Origin: Nocardioides marinus
GTDB taxonomy: Bacteria; Pseudomonadota; Alphaproteobacteria; Rhodobacterales; Rhodobacteraceae
Length of the DNA stretch: 64,000 nt
Direction: 5' to 3'
Assembly: GCA_019801415.1 (NCBI GenBank)
Contig: JAHVJD010000004.1
Location: forward strand, 62,001-126,000
In this document: positions 55,656 to 64,000 of the stretch, in pieces
Numbering within the stretch: the stretch's first letter is position 1
Layout: every line of letters begins with the position of its first letter
Notes under the pieces: generated by a model
Seen by the model: the letters and a program-made list of their open reading frames with translations, nothing else
Told to the model about the DNA's origin: nothing
Databases searched by the model: none
Program-made: the position numbers and the translations under genes

Positions 55656-57035
55656 ATGATGGAGCCCGAGGAGCAGGTCCAACCCAAGGATGCCCTGGCA
55701 GAGGGGGCAGCAGAGGCGATTGCGCTTGGTCAGCAACTGTGGACCTTCGCCATCGACACGGTCGAGCACCTGCTGCGGCCGTGGAATGCCTACCAGATCG
55801 GTATCGCGGTGGGGCTGTTTGTCCTCGCCACACTGGTCGCGCGCCCGCTGAGTGCTGCGTTCCACAACTGGCTGCGCAGCCGCGAAGGCTGGCCGCGCTG
55901 GCGGATGCGGGCAGGGCTGGTGCTGCACAAGCGGATCCGCGGCATCGTTTTCGTGGTGCTGATCTGGCTGGTGGTGCTGATCATGCAGGAGGTCACCTGG
56001 CCCAGCCGATCGCGGTTGCTGACGGTGATCGCCAACCTGTCCCTGGCCTGGCTGATCGTGTCTTTCGCCACCCGGCTTGTGGCCAATCCACTGCTGCGGA
56101 ACCTCGTCAAATACGGCGCCTGGATCTGGATCACCTTGCGCATCCTCGGGGTCACGGAGGAGGCGACTGCCCTGCTGGATGGCGTCGCCATCGATTTCGG
56201 AGACCTGAGGATCTCGCTGTATCTGGTGGTGCAGGCGGCGGTGATCCTGGGGGTCATGCTGACGCTGGCACGGGTGATTTCCTCGGTGGCGGCGAACCGC
56301 ATCCGTGGCAATCCCGACATTTCGCCATCCATGCAGGTTCTGGGGGCCAAGCTGGCGCAGATCCTGCTGTTCGGTGCGGCGTTCTTCATCGGGCTGAAGG
56401 CGATCGGTATCGACCTGACCGGGCTGGCGGTGCTGTCAGGGGCCATCGGCGTGGGGCTTGGCTTTGGCCTTCAGAAGGTGGTCTCGAACCTGGTGTCGGG
56501 CCTGATCATCCTGTTGGACAAGTCGATCAAGCCCGGCGACGTGATCTCGCTGGGCGACACCTTCGGCTGGATCAACGCTCTGGGCGCGCGCTATGTCTCC
56601 GTGGTCACCCGCGATGGGCGCGAATACCTGATTCCGAACGAGGATCTGATCACCTCGCAAGTGGTGAACTGGTCGCATTCCAACAAGTTCGTGCGGCTCG
56701 ACCTGCATTTCGGCACCGGCTATGGCGACGATCCGCACAGGGTGCGCAACATCGCGATCGAGGCCGCGCTCGGGGTGGACCGGGTGCTACAGGCGGGCAA
56801 CCGCCGCCCGGTCTGCCATATCACCGGCTTCGGCGACAGCAGCGTCGACTATGTGCTGCGCTTCTGGATCGACGATCCCACCGGCGGGCTGACGAATATT
56901 CGCGGCAATGTCTACCTGGCGCTGTGGGACGCCTTCCAGGCTGAGGGCATTTCCATCCCCTTCCCGCAGCGCGAGGTGCGGATGCTGAACGACGAACTTC
57001 CGGTCAGGGTTGCGCCTGCGGGCAAGGAGGGATAA
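55656..57035 (+). CDS. MscS-family mechanosensitive ion channel
   Basis: A 459-residue small-conductance channel that releases osmolytes on hypo-osmotic shock. About five membrane helices precede the conserved pore-lining helix LAVLSGAIGVGLGFGLQKVV (near residue 255), followed by the beta domain with IKPGDVISLGDTFGWI and RDGREYLIPNEDLI and a cytoplasmic C-terminal domain. The extra N-terminal helices make it longer than E. coli MscS (286 residues). It stands alone, divergent from leuC. Confidence 0.92.
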   Translation: MMEPEEQVQPKDALAEGAAEAIALGQQLWTFAIDTVEHLLRPWNAYQIGIAVGLFVLATLVARPLSAAFHNWLRSREGWPRWRMRAGLVLHKRIRGIVFVVLIWLVVLIMQEVTWPSRSRLLTVIANLSLAWLIVSFATRLVANPLLRNLVKYGAWIWITLRILGVTEEATALLDGVAIDFGDLRISLYLVVQAAVILGVMLTLARVISSVAANRIRGNPDISPSMQVLGAKLAQILLFGAAFFIGLKAIGIDLTGLAVLSGAIGVGLGFGLQKVVSNLVSGLIILLDKSIKPGDVISLGDTFGWINALGARYVSVVTRDGREYLIPNEDLITSQVVNWSHSNKFVRLDLHFGTGYGDDPHRVRNIAIEAALGVDRVLQAGNRRPVCHITGFGDSSVDYVLRFWIDDPTGGLTNIRGNVYLALWDAFQAEGISIPFPQREVRMLNDELPVRVAPAGKEG

Positions 57036-57145
57036 AGCACATGGCTTGCATCACGGGTGGGGGATTCATTGAAATTTTACCCACTGGTTGCTACATTATT
57101 AACAGGCCCGGCGCCGGGGCTTGGCGGCGCGTTGTAAGGAGGACT

Positions 57146-57202
57146 ATGTCCTGTCACCCGTACCTCAAGCGGCGGATGCCGCTGTTTCTGGGGCAGCCGT
57201 GA
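57146..57202 (+). CDS. Possible 18-residue leader ORF overlapping the rsfS start
   Basis: An ATG at 57146 follows AAGGAGG (57136-57142) by 3 nt and reads MSCHPYLKRRMPLFLGQP before a TGA that shares its last base with the ATG of rsfS at 57202. This would couple translation of the two. The alternative is that the AAGGAGG serves a rare CTG start at 57151 in the rsfS frame (8-nt spacing). Confidence 0.35.
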   Translation: MSCHPYLKRRMPLFLGQP

Positions 57203-57576
57203 TGGCCGCCCAGTCCCAGCCCACCAGCGAACAGCTGCTGGAGCGGATTCTCTCCTCACTCAGCGATGACAAAGCCGAAGATGTTGTGCAGATCGACCTG
57301 CGCGGCAAGACTTCGATCGGGGATTACATGGTGCTGGCCTCGGGCCGCTCCACCCGTCAGGTTGCGGCCATGGCTGAAAAACTGACCGACCGGCTCAAGC
57401 AGGAGTACCGGATTGTCAGCAAGGTCGAAGGCAAGGATGCCGGCGACTGGGTTCTGATCGACACCGGCGATGTGATCGTGCATATCTTCCGCCCGGAAGT
57501 GCGCGAGTTCTATCAGCTGGAAAAGATGTGGATGCCCGCAGGCACTGCTGCCGCCGCTCAGACCGGCGACGACTGA
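57202..57576 (+). CDS. rsfS: Ribosome silencing factor RsfS (Iojap/YbeB)
   Basis: Binds ribosomal protein L14 and blocks subunit joining when nutrients are scarce. The 124 residues from this ATG include the whole family core (LLERILSSLSDDKAEDVVQI, IGDYMVLASGRSTRQV, DWVLIDTGDVIVHIF and YQLEKMWM). The start is uncertain: GTG at 57199, ATG at 57202 or a rare CTG at 57151 are all in frame, and the strong ribosome site lies far upstream at 57136. It pairs with rlmH downstream, an arrangement common in bacteria. Confidence 0.92.
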   Translation: MAAQSQPTSEQLLERILSSLSDDKAEDVVQIDLRGKTSIGDYMVLASGRSTRQVAAMAEKLTDRLKQEYRIVSKVEGKDAGDWVLIDTGDVIVHIFRPEVREFYQLEKMWMPAGTAAAAQTGDD

Positions 57577-57641
57577 GCCGGGGCACTTGCCTCTGATTGC
57601 GGCCCGCGCAAAGGGTGCGGGCCATATGGTGTGGAGCCTCT

Positions 57642-58112
57642 ATGCGTCTGCATATCTGTGCGGTTGGCCGCCTGCGCGCTGGCCCCGAAAAATCCCTGAT
57701 TGATGATTACCTTACCCGGTTCGACCGGACCGGCCGCGCCCTTGGCCTGGGCCCGGCCCGTGTGGTTGAAGTCGAGGACAAGAAGAACGGCGGCATGGCG
57801 GCCGAGGCGGCGCTGTTGCGCAAGGCCTTGCCGCGCGGCGCGGTGATCTGCACCCTGGATGAGCGCGGCAAGGTGATTTCCTCCCCGGATTTTGCCGACA
57901 GGCTGGCCGGTTGGCGCGACAGCGGGCGGCAGGATCTGGCGCTGATCATTGGCGGTGCCGACGGCATCGATCCCGGCCTGCGCGCTGAGGCCGATTTCTC
58001 GATCTCCTTTGGCAAGATGGTCTGGCCGCATATGCTGGTTCGGGTCATGCTTGCCGAACAGGTCTACCGTGCCGCGACAATCCTGAGCGGCAGCCCGTAC
58101 CATCGGGTGTGA
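57642..58112 (+). CDS. rlmH: 23S rRNA pseudouridine-1915 N3-methyltransferase RlmH
   Basis: SPOUT-class methyltransferase that modifies pseudouridine 1915 of 23S rRNA, 156 residues, the normal length. It carries ICTLDERGKVISSPDFADRL, the AdoMet-binding knot IIGGADGIDPGLR and the conserved C-terminal LAEQVYRAATILSGSPYHR. The ATG is 65 nt after rsfS; a hairpin (GGCCCGC 57601-57607 with GCGGGCC 57617-57623) lies just before it. Confidence 0.96.
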   Translation: MRLHICAVGRLRAGPEKSLIDDYLTRFDRTGRALGLGPARVVEVEDKKNGGMAAEAALLRKALPRGAVICTLDERGKVISSPDFADRLAGWRDSGRQDLALIIGGADGIDPGLRAEADFSISFGKMVWPHMLVRVMLAEQVYRAATILSGSPYHRV

Positions 58113-58162
58113 CGCCACCCGGATCGCGTCGTTTCCACCAATTTATACTACGTGCCAGCGGC

Positions 58163-58528
58163 CTAGGGTAGGCTGAGGTGATAAGTCGCCCGCGCCCAGC
58201 CGTCGATCAGGCAGCGCGCCTGGATTTGTACCTGAGTGGTCTGGGCCGGGATCTGAATGTTGCTCAGCGAACGGGTGAAGGGTTGTTCGCGCGCGTGCGG
58301 ATGGGCCAGCACCCGCAGGCCCAGTTCATTGCCATCCATGTCAAGCACGCGCCAGCCATCGGCGTAATGGTCCCAGCCAGTGTCGGGATGGGACAGGGTC
58401 ACGCTGATTGTCCAGCCATCTGCCGATCGGCGCGCGCTTGCGTCCTCAATCACCGGGGGGTCCGCCTTGGCGGCAGGGGGCGCCAGAAAGAGCGGGCAAA
58501 TGGCAAGGGTGGCGAGTCGCAGGATCAT
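58163..58528 (-). CDS. Small exported protein of unknown function
   Basis: A 121-residue protein that I do not assign to a named family. A signal peptide (about 1-22, cleaved after AKA) is followed by a domain with aromatic and acidic residues (SHPDTGWDHYADGWRVLDMDGNE) that looks like a small beta-sandwich. It is convergent with rlmH and downstream of the DUF599 gene on the same strand (37-nt gap), so it is probably co-transcribed with the latter. Confidence 0.75.
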   Translation of the reverse strand: MILRLATLAICPLFLAPPAAKADPPVIEDASARRSADGWTISVTLSHPDTGWDHYADGWRVLDMDGNELGLRVLAHPHAREQPFTRSLSNIQIPAQTTQVQIQARCLIDGWARATYHLSLP

Positions 58529-58565
58529 GGCGCCAGTCTGACACTGGCTCAGCGCATTGGTATAG

Positions 58566-59288
58566 TCACGATGCCGTGTCACCCTTGCTTTCGGGCGGGG
58601 TGCGCAAAAGGATGCTGCGCGATTGCGAGGCAAACTCGCGCCGGTACAACACTGCCATGGTGATGAGCGCCGCGGCTGCCAGCGCGGCTGCACCGGCCAG
58701 CCAGGCCACGGCTGCCAGCGCAAAATAGGTGGCCCGCATGCCGCGATTGAAACTGCGCGCGGCGGTGATGTTGATCTCGGCGGCCTGTGCCGCCCGCGGA
58801 TAGGCCTGCGGATCCGCCCGGTCGTTCGGCACCGCCGCCATCAGCACCGCGCAATAGCCGAACAGACGGTGTGACCAGACAAACTTCAGGAAGGCGTTGG
58901 AAAGGAACAGGACCACCAGCAGCACCTTGATCTCCCAGACGAAAGCGGGGGCGCTGTCCTGCATCAGGTCTTCGGCCACCCCTGCCAGCTGCTCTGTATT
59001 GCCGATCAGCGCCAGCCCGCCGCCGATGGCGATCATCGCGGCAGAGGCGAAAAAGGCGGTGGCCTGGCGCAGGTTGCCCACCAGCTGGGCGTCAAAGATC
59101 CGCGGGTCGCGTTCGACCATGCGTTTCATCCAGTCGCGCCGGAAATCCGCCATCAGCCACGACACCGAAGGTCGCCCCTTGGGCGGGTTTTCGATCCGCC
59201 AGCCGATCCACAGCCAGCCGCAGACCAGCAGCGCCAGCGCGGCCAGGTCAAAGAGCGAAAAAAGTGTCAAACGGTCGATCCAGGTCAT
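58566..59288 (-). CDS. DUF599 family membrane protein
   Basis: A 240-residue membrane protein with four hydrophobic segments. It shows the DUF599 features WLMADFRRDWMKRMVERDPRIFDAQLVGNLRQATAFFAS after the first helix and the conserved KFVWSHRLFGYCAVL region. Function is unknown. It is divergent from glcD, and the 80 bp between them carry a candidate operator. Confidence 0.85.
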   Translation of the reverse strand: MTWIDRLTLFSLFDLAALALLVCGWLWIGWRIENPPKGRPSVSWLMADFRRDWMKRMVERDPRIFDAQLVGNLRQATAFFASAAMIAIGGGLALIGNTEQLAGVAEDLMQDSAPAFVWEIKVLLVVLFLSNAFLKFVWSHRLFGYCAVLMAAVPNDRADPQAYPRAAQAAEINITAARSFNRGMRATYFALAAVAWLAGAAALAAAALITMAVLYRREFASQSRSILLRTPPESKGDTAS

Positions 59289-59334
59289 GGGCGCACCCTA
59301 GCGCGGCAATCCGCCACTTGCCAGATGGGGTAAA

Positions 59335-59355
59335 TTGGTAATATTAATTGACCAA
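59335..59355 (+). promoter_or_regulatory. Palindrome TTGGT-N11-ACCAA upstream of glcD
   Basis: Perfect 5-bp arms flank an AT-rich 11-nt centre that also resembles a -10 element (TAATATTAAT). GntR/FadR-family regulators such as GlcC bind TGGT/ACCA arms, though normally with a much shorter spacer. It lies 14 nt before the glcD ATG. Confidence 0.4.
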
Positions 59356-59368
59356 AGAGGAGAGCCCC

Positions 59369-60817
59369 ATGCAGATGCCATCCCCGAACCCCGCCATTCT
59401 GGCCCGCAAGGACGCGCTTGTGGCGCGGTTGGCAGAGGTGCTGCCTGCCGATGCGGTCATCCAGGATGAGGCCGAGACCCGCGTCTACGAATGTGATGCG
59501 CTGACGGCCTACAAGTGCCCGCCGTTGCTGGCGGTGCTGCCGCGCAGCACGCAGGAGGTTTCGGACGTGCTGCGGATCTGCCACGAGGAGGGGGTGCCGG
59601 TGGTGCCGCGCGGGGCAGGCACCTCGCTGGCGGGTGGGGCCTTGCCGACGGCCGACTGCGTGATCCTCGGCGTTGCCCGCATGAACGAGGTGCTGGAAAC
59701 CGACTATGACAACCGGTTCATCCGGGTCCAGGCGGGCCGCACCAACCTCAGCGTGTCCGGCGCCGTTGAGGAAGAGGGGTTCTTCTACGCCCCGGACCCG
59801 TCCTCGCAGCTGGCTTGTGCGATTTCTGGCAATATTGCGATGAACTCCGGCGGGGCACATTGTCTGAAATACGGCGTGACCACCAATAACCTGCTCGGTG
59901 TGACCATGGTGATGATGGACGGCTCGGTGGTCGAGATCGGCGGTGCGCATCTTGATGCAGGCGGTCTCGATCTGCTGGGCGTGATCTGTGGCAGCGAAGG
60001 ACAGCTGGGTGTGGTCACCGAAGCCACCCTGCGCATCCTGCATAAGCCCGAGGGCGCGCGGCCGGTTCTGATCGCGTTTGACAGCAACGAAGTGGCCGGA
60101 GCCTGTGTCAGCGATATCATCAAGGCGGGTGTCCTGCCGGTTGCGATCGAATTCATGGACCGCCCTTGCATCGAGGCTTGCGAGGCCTTTGCGAAGGCGG
60201 GCTATCCGATGTGCGAGGCGCTTCTGGTGATCGAGGTGGAGGGCAGCGCGGCGGAGATCGACCACCAGCTGGCGCTGATCGCGGAGATCGCTCGCGCGCA
60301 CAACCCGGTGGAGCTGCGCGAAGCCCGCGATGCCGATGAGGCCGCCCGCATCTGGCTGGGCCGCAAGTCGGCCTTCGGGGCGATGGGGCAGATCAACGAT
60401 TACATGTGCCTCGACGGCACGATCCCGGTTTCGGCCTTGCCGACGGTGCTGCGCCGGATTGGAGAGTTGAGCAAGGAGTTCGGGCTGGATGTGGCCAACG
60501 TCTTTCATGCAGGCGACGGCAACATGCACCCGCTGATCCTGTTTGACGCCAACAAGCCGGGTGATCTGGAAACCTGCGAGGCCTTCGGCGCCGAGATCCT
60601 GAAGCTTTGCGTCGAAGTGGGCGGCTGCCTGACCGGCGAGCACGGCGTCGGTATCGAGAAACGCGACCTGATGCTGCATCAGTACAGCGCTGCCGATCTG
60701 GAGGCGCAGCTGAGGGTCAAGGACGTGTTCGATCCGAAGTGGTTGCTGAACCCGGCCAAGGTCTTCCCCCTGTCGGTGACCGAAAGCCGCCGCGGCGTGG
60801 TGATGTCCGCTGCATAA
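59369..60817 (+). CDS. glcD: Glycolate oxidase FAD subunit GlcD
   Basis: FAD-linked catalytic subunit of glycolate oxidase (glycolate to glyoxylate), 482 residues. It shows the PCMH-type FAD domain with VPVVPRGAGTSLAGGALP and the SGGAHCLKYGVTTNNLLGV loop, and the C-terminal FAD-oxidase domain with HAGDGNMHPLILFD and GEHGVGIEKRDLM. The ATG with AGAGGAGA is at 59369; an earlier ATG has no spaced site. Glycolate is a common algal exudate, which suits a marine bacterium. Confidence 0.95.
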   Translation: MQMPSPNPAILARKDALVARLAEVLPADAVIQDEAETRVYECDALTAYKCPPLLAVLPRSTQEVSDVLRICHEEGVPVVPRGAGTSLAGGALPTADCVILGVARMNEVLETDYDNRFIRVQAGRTNLSVSGAVEEEGFFYAPDPSSQLACAISGNIAMNSGGAHCLKYGVTTNNLLGVTMVMMDGSVVEIGGAHLDAGGLDLLGVICGSEGQLGVVTEATLRILHKPEGARPVLIAFDSNEVAGACVSDIIKAGVLPVAIEFMDRPCIEACEAFAKAGYPMCEALLVIEVEGSAAEIDHQLALIAEIARAHNPVELREARDADEAARIWLGRKSAFGAMGQINDYMCLDGTIPVSALPTVLRRIGELSKEFGLDVANVFHAGDGNMHPLILFDANKPGDLETCEAFGAEILKLCVEVGGCLTGEHGVGIEKRDLMLHQYSAADLEAQLRVKDVFDPKWLLNPAKVFPLSVTESRRGVVMSAA

Positions 60818-60819
60818 TT

Positions 60820-60862
60820 GGGGCTTTGCCCCAAACCCCAGAGTATTTGGACAAAGATGAAG
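60820..60862 (+). repeat. Repeat-like intergenic element before glcE
   Basis: The hairpin GGGGCTTTGCCCC (60820-60832) is followed by AAACCCCAGAGTATTTGG and ACAAAGATGAAG. From general knowledge, elements of the form GGGGC-TTT-GCCCC-AAACCCC-GAGTATTT-AAGATGAAG recur between genes in many Rhodobacteraceae genomes. Only one copy is seen here. It supplies the likely glcE start codon. Confidence 0.5.
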
Positions 60863-61963
60863 ATGATGACACCAGAGACAGAGGCGGAGCTGGCCGACGC
60901 GATCGCCAATGCCGAGGGGCCTTTGGCCATTCAGGGTGGCGGCAGCCGCGGGCTGTCGGTGGCGGGCGTTGTGCTCAGCACCCAAGGGCTGACCGGCGTG
61001 GAGCTGTATGAGCCGGGCGCGCTGACGCTGGTGGTGCGGGCGGGAACGCCGGTGGCCGAGGTCGAGGCGCTGCTTTCTGCGGAGAACCAGCAACTGGCGT
61101 TTGAGCCGATGGATCATCGTGGTCTTCTGGGCGATGCCGGTACGCCGACGATTGGCGGGGTGATTGCCGCGAATGTGTCGGGTCCGCGCCGCATTCAGGC
61201 GGGGGCTGCACGGGACCATCTTCTGGGGGTGCGGTTTGTCGACGGAAGCGGGCAGGTCCTGAAGAACGGAGGCCGGGTGATGAAGAATGTCACCGGTTAT
61301 GACCTGGTCAAACTGATGTGTGGTGCCCATGGCACGCTGGGGGTGCTGAGCGAGGTCTCCCTGAAGGTGCTGCCGCGGCCCGAAGCTGCCGTTACCGTGG
61401 CTGTCGAGGGCCGCGATCTGTCCTCTGCCGTGGCGGCCATGTCAGCGGCCTTGGGGTCGCCCTATGATGTGACCGGGGCGGCCTATGATCCTGATCGGTC
61501 GGTCGCTTACGTGCGCGTCGAAGGCTTTTCCTCCTCGGCGGCCTACCGGGCCGAACGGCTGGTGGCGGAACTGGGCCGGTTCGGCTCGACAAGGCTGGCG
61601 GAGGACAGCGAGGCAGTGTGGCAGGGCATCCGTGACGTTGCGGCGTTCCACGGGCGCACGGGCGATGTCTGGCGAATTTCGGTCAAACCGTCGGATGCGG
61701 TGACCCTGGCCCCGCAGTTGCAGGCCGAGGCGCTGCAGTTCGACTGGGGCGGCGGGCTGATCTGGGCGCTGGTGCCTGAAGGTACCGATCTGCGTGCCCG
61801 CATCACCGTGCCAGGCCATGCAACGCTGGTGCGCGCCAGCGCCGAGACCCGCGCCCGGCTTGGGGTCTTCCAGCCGCAGCCCGCGCCGCTGGCGGCGCTG
61901 TCGGCGGGACTGCGGCAGCAGTTCGATCCGCGCGGCATTCTGAACTCAGGCCTGATGGGGTAG
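60857..61963 (+). CDS. glcE: Glycolate oxidase FAD-binding subunit GlcE
   Basis: Second FAD-domain subunit of glycolate oxidase, 368 residues. It has the PCMH-type IQGGGSRGL and [34 protein letters not shown] loop and the conserved KNVTGYDLVKLMCGAHGTLGV. Three ATG codons lie close together (60857, 60863, 60866), and none has a strong ribosome site; the first is used. The start region overlaps a repeat-like element. Confidence 0.93.
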   Translation: MKMMTPETEAELADAIANAEGPLAIQGGGSRGLSVAGVVLSTQGLTGVELYEPGALTLVVRAGTPVAEVEALLSAENQQLAFEPMDHRGLLGDAGTPTIGGVIAANVSGPRRIQAGAARDHLLGVRFVDGSGQVLKNGGRVMKNVTGYDLVKLMCGAHGTLGVLSEVSLKVLPRPEAAVTVAVEGRDLSSAVAAMSAALGSPYDVTGAAYDPDRSVAYVRVEGFSSSAAYRAERLVAELGRFGSTRLAEDSEAVWQGIRDVAAFHGRTGDVWRISVKPSDAVTLAPQLQAEALQFDWGGGLIWALVPEGTDLRARITVPGHATLVRASAETRARLGVFQPQPAPLAALSAGLRQQFDPRGILNSGLMG

Positions 61964-61966
61964 GAC

Positions 61967-63289
<1,323 letters not shown>

Positions 63290-63397
63290 ACAAATGAAAA
63301 GAATCCCCCAATACGGGGCTGCCTTTGTCCGCCGCTTGCCGTAATTTCGCCTGAAGAGACAGGTAATCTCCCGGTTGGTGGACAAGAGGAGACGCGA

Positions 63398-64000
63398 GTG
63401 AGGCAGTGGGTTCTGGCGGTTCTGGCAGCGGTGCTGCCAGCCGTGTCTTTGGCGCAGGACAGCCGTCTGCAACGGATGGATACGCTGGATGCAGGCCGCA
63501 AGTGGGAAGCCGTCGGGCGGCTGGATGTCAATGGCGAAGGTTTTTGCACTGGCGCGCTGATCGCGCCCGATCTGGTGCTCACGGCGGCGCATTGCCTTTA
63601 CGACAGCCGCACCAAGGAACGGATCGACCCCTCGACGATCGAATTTCTCGCAGGGTGGCGCAACGGTCGCGCCTCGGCGTACCGCTCGGTGCGCCGGGCG
63701 GTCGAGCATCCTTCCTACGTGTTTGACGGTGCCCTGTCGACGGATCGCGTGCGTAATGACCTGGCACTGCTGCAATTGCAACGCCCGATTCGGAACACCA
63801 CCGTCACCCCTTTTGAAACCGATGCCCGCCCGCGCAAGGGGGCCCGGATCGGCGTGGTGTCCTATGCCCACGACCGCTCGGAAGCGCCCTCCCTGCAAGA
63901 GGTCTGCGCGGTGATGGCGCGGCAGGAGGGGGTGTTGGTGATGTCCTGTGATGTGGACTTTGGCTCCTCCGGGGCGCCGGTGTTTTCCTTTGACGGGGAT
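63398..64000 (+). CDS. Trypsin-like serine protease, exported (3' truncated by window edge)
   Basis: A secreted serine protease of the S1 family; 201 residues are visible and the frame runs off the end. The start is GTG with AGAGGAG upstream. A signal peptide (about 1-20, cleaved after LAQ) is followed by the catalytic histidine in LTAAHC, the aspartate in RNDLALLQL and the serine in DFGSSGAPVF. The whole triad is therefore present. The last residues and any C-terminal domain lie outside the window. Its substrate is unknown. Confidence 0.85.
   Translation, partial: MRQWVLAVLAAVLPAVSLAQDSRLQRMDTLDAGRKWEAVGRLDVNGEGFCTGALIAPDLVLTAAHCLYDSRTKERIDPSTIEFLAGWRNGRASAYRSVRRAVEHPSYVFDGALSTDRVRNDLALLQLQRPIRNTTVTPFETDARPRKGARIGVVSYAHDRSEAPSLQEVCAVMARQEGVLVMSCDVDFGSSGAPVFSFDGD

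Noticed and set aside
59285-61330. A 681-codon minus-strand frame opposite glcD and glcE
   Set aside because: It lies over two convincing glycolate oxidase genes and has no domain of its own.

Overview
The window is 64 kb of GC-rich chromosome from an alphaproteobacterium of the Rhodobacteraceae, most likely the marine Roseobacter group. The reasons are the fnrL / uspA / ccoNOQP / ccoGHIS neighbourhood with TTGAT-N4-ATCAA boxes, the abundance of TRAP and dipeptide ABC uptake systems, the glcDEF and leuCDB arrangements, and the codon and GC character. The genus cannot be fixed from the sequence alone. There is no phage, insertion sequence or CRISPR array. Long open frames antisense to real genes are side effects of high GC.

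Layout. 1-3.6 kb: the end of a Yej-type peptide ABC importer (yejB partial, yejE, yejF). 3.7-16.1 kb: the microaerobic respiration block, with the oxygen sensor fnrL, a small stress membrane protein, a universal stress protein, the cbb3 oxidase ccoNOQP, a DUF2270 membrane protein, a LysR regulator and the assembly genes ccoGHIS. FNR boxes lie before fnrL, ccoN and ccoG. A fourth box, between the DUF2270 gene and the LysR gene, precedes a predicted 134-nt small RNA that ends in a perfect intrinsic terminator. 16.2-21.7 kb: an operon for a TAXI-TRAP importer and a cytoplasmic sulfatase-family hydrolase, with a divergent IclR regulator. 21.8-25.7 kb: a LuxR-type response regulator, a secreted cysteine-free protein of the molybdopterin-oxidoreductase fold and a hybrid histidine kinase, which together look like one signalling unit. 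25.8-30.4 kb: an RpiR regulator, a DctPQM TRAP importer and a VanX-like D,D-dipeptidase. 30.4-33.3 kb: a second TAXI-TRAP system. 33.5-39.8 kb: a dipeptide ABC importer with an M19 dipeptidase. 40.3 kb: tRNA-Arg(ACG). 40.7-47.3 kb: a second dipeptide ABC importer with its own LysR regulator. 47.5-48.7 kb: a soluble PAS histidine kinase. 48.8 kb: tRNA-Pro(CGG). 49.0-55.3 kb: the leucine genes leuC, leuD and leuB with a glycosyltransferase-like gene and a membrane protein/nuclease pair interspersed. 55.7-58.1 kb: a MscS channel, then rsfS and rlmH. 58.2-59.3 kb: a small exported protein and a DUF599 membrane protein. 59.4-63.3 kb: glycolate oxidase glcDEF. 63.4 kb to the end: the first part of a trypsin-like protease.

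How it fits together. One half is oxygen-responsive energy metabolism under FnrL. The other is scavenging: six uptake systems (Yej, two TAXI-TRAP, one DctPQM TRAP, two Dpp-type ABC) lie within 46 kb. Three of them are linked to a hydrolase that would process the imported compound in the cytoplasm (sulfatase, D,D-dipeptidase, M19 dipeptidase). The most noteworthy candidates are the FnrL-linked small RNA, the cysteine-free Moco-fold protein with its phosphorelay, and the TRAP/D,D-dipeptidase operon.
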